Source: Candidatus Limnocylindrales bacterium (lineage in GTDB: Bacteria; Desulfobacterota; Binatia; UBA1149; CAITLU01). Taken from it: a stretch of 64,000 bases of DNA. Made by a program: the position numbers and the translations under genes. This document shows positions 56,799 through 64,000 of the stretch, piece by piece. The first letter of the stretch is position 1; every line of letters begins with the position of its first letter. The notes beneath the pieces are model-generated. The model was not told the origin of the DNA and searched no databases. It was given only the letters and a program-made list of their open reading frames with translations. Location: NCBI GenBank assembly GCA_035571835.1, contig DATNBU010000017.1, forward strand, positions 318,096-382,095. The letters are read 5' to 3'.

Positions 56799-57065
56799 TT
56801 AATCGTCATGTCGACGGTCGCCCCAGCGATGATCGTCGCGATGATCATCGTCGCGGTCATGGTCCCAGCGGTGAGCGTCGCGGTCGTCGTGCCACCGGCG
56901 ATCGTCGTGGTCGTGGTAGTACACATGGCTGCGATAGACGTGGGGTCCATATCCGTAGCCGCCCCGGTAGTACCCGTAGTACGGGTCCCTGATGATGCAG
57001 CCGGACGCGCCAAGCGCCACGAACAGCCCCAGCCCCGCCATCGTTACTTTCGTGCTCGTTTTCAT
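56799..57065 (-). CDS. Small His/Asp-rich lipoprotein
   Basis: 88 residues. The signal peptide ends in a lipobox (LGASGC), so Cys23 is probably acylated. The mature part first has Tyr/Gly-rich turns (YYGYYRGGYGYG), then alternates His and Asp/Arg (HDHDDRRWHDDRD...DDHRDDHRWGDRR). The composition suggests metal binding, likely Ni, Zn or Cu, at the cell surface or in the periplasm. Family not recognised. GGTGAGGTC precedes the ATG. Its terminator is at 56718. Confidence 0.75.
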   Translation of the reverse strand: MKTSTKVTMAGLGLFVALGASGCIIRDPYYGYYRGGYGYGPHVYRSHVYYHDHDDRRWHDDRDAHRWDHDRDDDHRDDHRWGDRRHDD

Positions 57066-57269
57066 GACCTCACCTCTGGCGGACCGAGCCGCCGGCCAAG
57101 AAGACCGGCAGCGGATCCGGCTTGTTCACGAATGCGCCGCGTCAACCGCAGATAGCCGGCAGACAGCCGGCCAATCGGGGTCTTTACAGCGCACGCGGTT
57201 TTGAGATTTGTCATGTTATTGCCCCCGCGAGGCTGGTGTTCCACACGTACTGACTGGTAAGTATGTTCA

Positions 57270-57289
57270 CGGCCAAGCTCCTTTGGCCG
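57270..57289. other. Leader hairpin upstream of SGNH copy 2
   Basis: CGGCCAA-GCTCCT-TTGGCCG (7-bp arms, 6-nt loop) ends 31 bp before the start of the SGNH gene and about 15 bp before its GGAGG. It may stabilise or regulate the mRNA leader. No T-run follows, so it is not a normal terminator. Confidence 0.4.
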
Positions 57290-57320
57290 CAACAAAACAG
57301 ACCCTTGGAGGAGGGAAAAC

Positions 57321-58412
57321 ATGACCAGGCAACTTGCCCTGAGGAAGAGCTTTACGCTCTTCGCGACCGCCGGAGTGATCGTGATGGCTTCCCAGGCCAT
57401 GGCGAGCACGCTGACGCAGAACGTTTCGTGGACCATCGATCGAAGCGGCACCACCACCAAGTATCGGATCACCGCTTACGGCGATTCGATCTATGCCGGC
57501 TACAACGGTTCGACGCTGAACGCGGCAAAGAACGCGGCGACGACGGTCGACGCCGAGTATCTTTCGGCCTTGTGGAACGCAGACATTGAAAACGTTCGTC
57601 GCTGCAAGTCGGGCGCAGTGGCTTCGGACATCTACAACAACAAGATCGTCGCCGAGCGTTCGTACATGCAGGCCACGAGCAACCGCGTGACCACGTTCGA
57701 GATGTGCGGCAACGACGGTCTTCAGGCGCGCAGCAGCTTCAAGGGACAGACCGGCACGTGCAACTATGGCGTGATGGACACGGCCCTGAACAACTGTACG
57801 ACCTACCAGCAGAACGCAATGACGTACATCAACGCCAACCAGTACGCCGGTACGAAGCTGAAGGTCATCGCGAATCTTCACTATCCCGGCTACAACGCCG
57901 ACAACGTGCTGAGCTCGTGCACCGATGCGACCACCGGTGCCAAGGTGAACCTGCGCGACAAGTTCCTTCCGTACATCGCGAAGATGAACTGGAGAGCATG
58001 CAATTTCGCGAACACCTACGGCTTCGCATGCGTGGACAATTTCGCCGAATACATGGGCGCCGACTACGACAGCAATGGCGACGGCCTGATCGACTCGGCG
58101 GCGCTGAAGTACGTGCCGGGCGAAAGCGAGGCGACCTACGTCACGCGCATCACGTCGACGCTGAAGTCGACGCTGCGTGACTCGAACACGCACTTCGCGA
58201 CGTCCACGACCAGCTATGACTACATCCAGTCGGACGACACCCATCCCACCTACAACGGCGGGACGGTGACGGCCGGTCTGTTCGGCGGCACGACGGGAAC
58301 CGGCGCGGCGCGCTACACGTCGTTCACCGGCGGAAAGAACCCGATCTGGAACCAGTACGGTCACGAGCGCTCGGGATGGGCGCTGTCGACCTGGAACCCG
58401 GCGACCCCGTAA
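57321..58412 (+). CDS. Exported SGNH/GDSL-like esterase, copy 2
   Basis: 363 residues from the ATG, with GGAGGAGGG a few bases upstream. Signal peptide ends near AMAS. Blocks: YGDSIYAGYN, CGNDGLQAR, SDDTHPTYNGG, and the calcium-type loop DYDSNGDGLID. It is closely similar along its whole length to the product of 36896-37996, including the Cys positions (SCT..., RRCKSG, NNCTTY), so the two are paralogues. Copy 1 has 366 residues and differs mainly in the last 60 residues. The target ester is unknown; two exported copies suggest extracellular esterification turnover of a major substrate. A strong terminator follows. Confidence 0.82.
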   Translation: MTRQLALRKSFTLFATAGVIVMASQAMASTLTQNVSWTIDRSGTTTKYRITAYGDSIYAGYNGSTLNAAKNAATTVDAEYLSALWNADIENVRRCKSGAVASDIYNNKIVAERSYMQATSNRVTTFEMCGNDGLQARSSFKGQTGTCNYGVMDTALNNCTTYQQNAMTYINANQYAGTKLKVIANLHYPGYNADNVLSSCTDATTGAKVNLRDKFLPYIAKMNWRACNFANTYGFACVDNFAEYMGADYDSNGDGLIDSAALKYVPGESEATYVTRITSTLKSTLRDSNTHFATSTTSYDYIQSDDTHPTYNGGTVTAGLFGGTTGTGAARYTSFTGGKNPIWNQYGHERSGWALSTWNPATP

Positions 58413-58435
58413 GAGCCGAGGTCCGAACGAACGAC

Positions 58436-58475
58436 AAAGGCCCCGTCCGGCAATGCCGGGCGGGGCCTTTTTTAT
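58436..58475 (+). terminator. Intrinsic terminator
   Basis: Stem AAAGGCCCCGTCCGGC pairs with 58455-58470 around AAT (one G-T pair), and a run of seven Ts follows. It ends the SGNH copy 2 transcript. Confidence 0.92.
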
Positions 58476-58642
58476 GAAGTGCTCGCAGGCTCAGAGGCAA
58501 TGACGACTGACGACTATAGAGCGCTCGTGGATTGTCCGTCGTCGCGAGAGATTCGCGCCACATGTCAACGTTAGTCCCGTTCGGGGGCGCATTTGCGCGG
58601 ATCGGGTTTTTGACCGTCTGCTGACGCACTAGACTGGCGCGA

Positions 58643-60388
58643 ATGACGTCGTCCCCCGCAATGCTGGTCATCCGTTTCATGCTTCGCTACCCGTGGCGCG
58701 TTGCCGCCGGTCTCGGTCTGGCGGTGGCCGGTTCGCTGCTGGGCTTTGTCTTTCCCGGGATCACACGCTGGTTTCTCGACGACATCATTCCGTCGGGTGA
58801 TTCGTCGCGTATCGTGCCCGCCGTCCTGCTCGCGCTCGGCGCCATGGCGCTGCGGCAGCTGTTTTACGCACTGAGAACGGTCGCCAACAACGCGTTCGAG
58901 CTGCGCATGACGCACGACCTGCGCAGCGGCCTGCACGACAAGATCCAGCACCTGCCGCTGAAGTGGTTCGACCGCCAGACGACCGGCGACATCCTGATGC
59001 GGATGTCGAACGACGTGCCGGCCACGCAGCGTGTGATCATCGAGGGAATCGACCAGACCGCTCCGGCGCTGATCCAGATTGCCGTCACGATCGGAGTGAT
59101 GCTGTGGGTGCATCCGAGCCTGGCGCTGGTCACGATGATCCCGGTGCCGCTGATCGCATCCGGCGGCTGGATCTACAGCCGCTGGGTCCAGCCGCGCGCC
59201 AACGAGGCCCGCGATTCGGCAGGCGACCTCAGCGCCCTGCTGCACGACAACATCGCCGGCATCCGCCAGATCAAGAGCTACACGCTGGAGCCGGAAAAGC
59301 AGCATGCGTTCGACCAGTCGAGCATGGTCTATCGCAGGCAGCAGACGCGCCTTCAGCGGGCGTGGGCCATCTACGGACCGATGATGGGTTTCTTCGGAGA
59401 CGCGGGGCTCATCCTTCTGATCGGCTTCGGTTCGTGGTGGTGCATCCAGAAGGACATCTCGGTCGGCCAGCTCGTGCAGTTCCTGATGCTGCTGGCGATG
59501 CTTTACGAGCCGATCGGGAGGCTCCACACGCTGATGAGCTCGTTGATGACCGGCCTGATCAGTGCCCCGCGGGTGTTCGAGATCCTCAAGATGGAAGAAA
59601 GCGAGGATCTGCAGAGCGGCCGGCAGCTCACGCACGTCGACGGCGCCATCCGCTTCGACGACGTCTGTTTCCAGTACGACGAGCACCGCCTGGTGCTCGA
59701 TCACGTGTTCATGGACGTACGCCCTCGCCAGACCGTTGCTCTCGTCGGCGCGACCGGTTCGGGAAAGTCGACGATGTTCCAGCTGCTGACGCGGCTCTAC
59801 GAGCCGACGCACGGCGCAATTCTTCTCGACGGCACGCCGATCGGCGAGTTCAGCAAGGCGAGCCTTCGCGATGCGATCGGCTACGTGTCGCAGGACAGCT
59901 ACATGTTCAACACGACCGTGCGCGAGAACCTGCTGCTCGGAAAGTTCGATGCCACCGAGGAGGAGCTGTGGGAGGCGCTGCGGCATGCGTCGGCGGATGA
60001 ATTCGTCGAGCGGCTGGAGGGCGGTCTCGACGCCGAGGTCGGCGAACGCGGCAGTCATCTGAGCGGCGGCGAGCGCCAGCGCCTGTCGATCGCCCGCGCA
60101 TTCCTGAAGGACGCGCCGATCCTGCTGCTCGACGAAGCCACCAGCGCTGTCGACGCGAAGAGCGAACGCCTCATCCAGTCGGCGCTGCGCAAGCTGCGGC
60201 ACGACCGCACGTGCCTCATCATCGCGCACCGGCTTTCCACGGTTCGAGATGCCGACCAGATCTACGTGCTGCGCGCGGGAAAGGTCATCAGCCACGGCAC
60301 CCACGACGAGCTGGTGCGAAGCTGCGATTACTATGCGGAGCTTGCGCGGCTGAGTTTCGGAGCCTCGGCCGCCGAAGAAGCGGCCTAG
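58643..60388 (+). CDS. ABC exporter (MsbA-like), permease-ATPase fusion
   Basis: 581 residues. Residues about 20-310 contain six membrane helices of a type IV exporter. The ATPase follows: Walker A GATGSGKST at 369-377, Q-loop SQDSYMF, signature HLSGGERQRLSIARA, Walker B ILLLDEATSAVD, and H-loop IIAHRLSTV. MsbA-type proteins flip lipid A-core across the inner membrane; other members export drugs or lipids. No neighbour indicates the substrate. It starts about 170 bp after the preceding terminator and has no operon partner on the same strand. Confidence 0.92.
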   Translation: MTSSPAMLVIRFMLRYPWRVAAGLGLAVAGSLLGFVFPGITRWFLDDIIPSGDSSRIVPAVLLALGAMALRQLFYALRTVANNAFELRMTHDLRSGLHDKIQHLPLKWFDRQTTGDILMRMSNDVPATQRVIIEGIDQTAPALIQIAVTIGVMLWVHPSLALVTMIPVPLIASGGWIYSRWVQPRANEARDSAGDLSALLHDNIAGIRQIKSYTLEPEKQHAFDQSSMVYRRQQTRLQRAWAIYGPMMGFFGDAGLILLIGFGSWWCIQKDISVGQLVQFLMLLAMLYEPIGRLHTLMSSLMTGLISAPRVFEILKMEESEDLQSGRQLTHVDGAIRFDDVCFQYDEHRLVLDHVFMDVRPRQTVALVGATGSGKSTMFQLLTRLYEPTHGAILLDGTPIGEFSKASLRDAIGYVSQDSYMFNTTVRENLLLGKFDATEEELWEALRHASADEFVERLEGGLDAEVGERGSHLSGGERQRLSIARAFLKDAPILLLDEATSAVDAKSERLIQSALRKLRHDRTCLIIAHRLSTVRDADQIYVLRAGKVISHGTHDELVRSCDYYAELARLSFGASAAEEAA

Positions 60389-60424
60389 CCGGACTCAGCG
60401 CGTCGAAGCGATATCAGCGCGAAG

Positions 60425-60904
60425 TCAGCGGCAGTCGCCGATCCTGCGACCTTTGAACGCTCCGGTTACCGGAATCTCGAGCGCACCGAGGGCGACCGTC
60501 ATCTCGACGGATCCCGCGACGGCGACCGGCGACGAGCGCAGCGAACCGGTTCCCGTCATCGGTCCGGCCGGCGTGTCGCAGCGCATTTTCCATCGGGCCG
60601 TAGGACCGTGAATGACCGCGTTCGAGATCCGGCACTGTTGCATCTTTGCGTTGACGCGCTCGGCCGTGATGACGCGGTCGCGAACGCACGTGCGCTCGAC
60701 CTGGCGAATCGGTTCGCCGCGAAGTGGATCGGGCATCGACCAGGTGACCTCCCACAGCCCGGGCTCTACGGGCAGACCTTCGGCGTGCACCGAGCGCGAC
60801 GCGGCAACGAGCACGGCCGCCGCGAACAACACGCGCACGAATGACCGCAAATTCCCCGCTGCGAGCACCGCACCGACCAATGACCTGAGCCTCCCCGCCT
60901 CCAC
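60425..60904 (-). CDS. Exported DUF3617-family protein
   Basis: Up to 159 residues from a GTG; a TTG at 60850 preceded by GGGGAA would give a cleaner signal peptide (RSFVRVLFAAAVLVAASRSVHA) and 141 residues. The mature part starts EPGLWEVTWSMPDP, with Cys at VERTCVRD, QQCRIS, RCDTPAG and GDCR, the pattern of DUF3617. These small periplasmic proteins have no known function. It converges with the ABC exporter. Confidence 0.72.
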   Translation of the reverse strand: MEAGRLRSLVGAVLAAGNLRSFVRVLFAAAVLVAASRSVHAEGLPVEPGLWEVTWSMPDPLRGEPIRQVERTCVRDRVITAERVNAKMQQCRISNAVIHGPTARWKMRCDTPAGPMTGTGSLRSSPVAVAGSVEMTVALGALEIPVTGAFKGRRIGDCR

Positions 60905-61077
60905 ACGCCGAGGGTACCCGCGCAGGATCCGTGCGTCTACATCGACGCCGACACGAAAAACCGCCGCTGAAAAAAATTCCGTGGTGCGATCTTGACCGGA
61001 AATCGGGCTTGCTTAATTTCGCGCGCAAAAAAAGACGCCCGCCCGATCCGGTGCGCCGGCGTCGAGGAGGCCAACTC

Positions 61078-61476
61078 ATGTCCAACCGTTTCATCCGTCC
61101 TGCCTTCATCGCCGCAATCGTCGCCGGCGTTTCGGCATCGCTTGCCGTGCCTGCGTGCTTCGCTGCGGACGCTCCGGCGACGGGCAAAAAGGAAGCTGCA
61201 GCGGCCGAGGCGCCGCAACGGGCAAAGCTCACGACGCTCAGCTGCACGAACCTCAAGCTGAAGGCTGCGTGGAAGGGAGCCGGAGTTACCGTGGTCGACT
61301 ACTACGCCGCCGGCACTCCCGTGCTTCAGGTCAGGCAGGATCCTTCGCCGGCCCAGACCAGCACCGAGATCACGTTCGGCAAGGAGTGGGGCGGGCGCAC
61401 GGTGGACGTGCGGATCTGGGACAAGGACATCAAGCTCCTCGACACCGAATCGGTGGACTGCAAGGCGCCAGCCTGA
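61078..61476 (+). CDS. Small exported protein of unknown function
   Basis: 132 residues from the ATG at 61078, with GAGGAGG 7 nt upstream. The signal peptide ends near ACFAAD. An Ala/Lys/Glu-rich linker (about 30-45) is followed by a compact domain with two Cys (LSCTNLKLKAAW and SVDCKAPA), beta-rich by eye. I do not recognise the family. It is monocistronic and ends with a good terminator. Confidence 0.75.
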   Translation: MSNRFIRPAFIAAIVAGVSASLAVPACFAADAPATGKKEAAAAEAPQRAKLTTLSCTNLKLKAAWKGAGVTVVDYYAAGTPVLQVRQDPSPAQTSTEITFGKEWGGRTVDVRIWDKDIKLLDTESVDCKAPA

Positions 61477-61502
61477 CGGCGCACTCTCACAGCGCGCAAA
61501 AG

Positions 61503-61541
61503 AAACGGCCCGCCTCCTTCCGGAAGCGGGCCGCTTTTTTC
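61503..61541. terminator. Bidirectional intrinsic terminator
   Basis: CGGCCCGC (61506-61513) pairs with 61526-61533, with an inner TTCCGGAA, followed by CTTTTTT on the plus strand. It lies between the convergent small exported protein gene and glnA. Confidence 0.85.
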
Positions 61542-61600
61542 TGTCCCGCAGTCGACAGCCGAGAGACTGCCTTCTGAACGTCGCGCTCGCGCGCTCCTAC

Positions 61601-63016
<1,416 letters not shown>

Positions 63017-63087
63017 TGTAACTCTGGTCCTCCTGACGATTTAAAGGGATTGCGTGCGTGCGGATTGTTCGGACGGCTGCCGGTCGC

Positions 63088-63767
<680 letters not shown>

Positions 63768-64000
63768 CTATGTAGCCAGGCCAGAGGCCTTCAATGTGTC
63801 GTATGCCGCATTGATCCGACGCATCCGTTCTTCTGCAACGCGCCGGAATTCTTCGCCGAGATGCGTGACCCGGTCCGGATGATTCTCCTTGGACAGGCGG
63901 CGCCATGCCTGCTTGATCTCGATCGCCGATGCACCGGGCGCAAGCCCGAGGACCGACAGGGCTTCGGCGGTGCGGTCGGGCGGCGGCGCTTCGCGGCCGT
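63768..64000 (-). CDS. J-domain protein, C-terminal part (cut by window edge)
   Basis: The frame enters from the right edge and stops at 63768 (about 77 codons seen). It contains a J domain: LSVLGLAPGASAIEIKQAWRRLSK, then the HPD tripeptide in ENHPDRVTH, then FRRVAEERMRRINAAYDTL (read as separate stretches). The HPD activates Hsp70 ATPase. The layout with the J domain at the C-terminus resembles DjlA/TerB-type co-chaperones, but the N-terminal half is not visible. Confidence 0.85.
   Translation of the reverse strand, partial: GREAPPPDRTAEALSVLGLAPGASAIEIKQAWRRLSKENHPDRVTHLGEEFRRVAEERMRRINAAYDTLKASGLAT

Noticed and set aside
56230..57065. Arsenic resistance operon
   Set aside because: Only an ArsC-like gene is present; no arsB/acr3, arsR or arsM gene is adjacent, and the neighbouring lipoprotein has its own terminator.

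Overview
This window is a chromosomal segment of a high-GC Gram-negative bacterium. Lipid A deacylase, OmpA lipoproteins, Ccm System I cytochrome c maturation, RhlB-type helicase, riboflavin, GlmU/GlmS and glutamine synthetase genes all fit that. Several exported proteins carry tandem Cys repeats (LCYxA...VCVPA), Cys-rich D/N-rich linkers, lamin-tail/CotH domains or beta-helices. Together with fatty-acid and aromatic catabolism genes, these suggest an uncultured deltaproteobacterial-type lineage (Binatota, Desulfobacterota or Myxococcota-like). That placement is inference from gene content. No rRNA, tRNA, CRISPR array or complete insertion sequence was found.

Layout. 1-1.9 kb: a visibly lower-GC stretch with a truncated Ser/Thr kinase and a tandem SLATT-type membrane protein, possibly the edge of a defence or accessory island. 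1.9-5.6 kb: a giant exported lamin-tail/CotH protein. 5.9-11.7 kb: an AraC-type regulator divergent from a four-gene ring-cleavage cluster (VOC extradiol dioxygenase, SDR, FAD monooxygenase, FAH-family hydrolase), interrupted by a palindromic repeat. 11.7-16 kb: a kinase fusion and exported proteins. 16-21.3 kb: clpB, an exported phosphoesterase, a zinc-ribbon protein and riboflavin synthase. 21.3-26.6 kb: a leftward run of a CDP-alcohol transferase-like gene, ccmA, ccmB, ccmC, ccmD and a UbiB-type kinase. 26.8-32.2 kb: UbiA-type prenyltransferase, patatin, thiolase, a Cys-less LMW-phosphatase homologue and a YjiK-like propeller.

32.2-36.8 kb: a second repeat copy, then the glmU-glmS-membrane protein operon. 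36.9-40.1 kb: an exported SGNH-like esterase, glutathione peroxidase, and a RibBA whose GTP cyclohydrolase half has lost its zinc cysteines. 40.3-44.3 kb: FecR, OmpA, CHASE2 adenylate cyclase and PagL-like deacylase, an envelope/cAMP signalling set. 44.4-48.8 kb: thioredoxin, DEAD-box helicase, acyltransferase, glutaredoxin, small proteins and UdgX. 48.9-53.3 kb: ileS-lspA and an OmpA lipoprotein. 53.4-58.4 kb: an exported lipase, a short HTH-AAA regulator, arsC, a His/Asp-rich lipoprotein and a second SGNH paralogue. 58.6-64 kb: a lipid-type ABC exporter, two small exported proteins, a glnB-glnA pair behind a clear sigma-54 promoter, and the C-terminus of a J-domain protein cut by the right edge.

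The most unusual signals are: the SLATT/kinase pair; a shared palindrome upstream of two exported esterase genes; the GlmU histone-like repeat tail; three proteins with eroded active sites (RibBA, LMW-PTP-like, CDP-alcohol transferase); and the 23-bp palindromic repeat placed against gene starts and stops.
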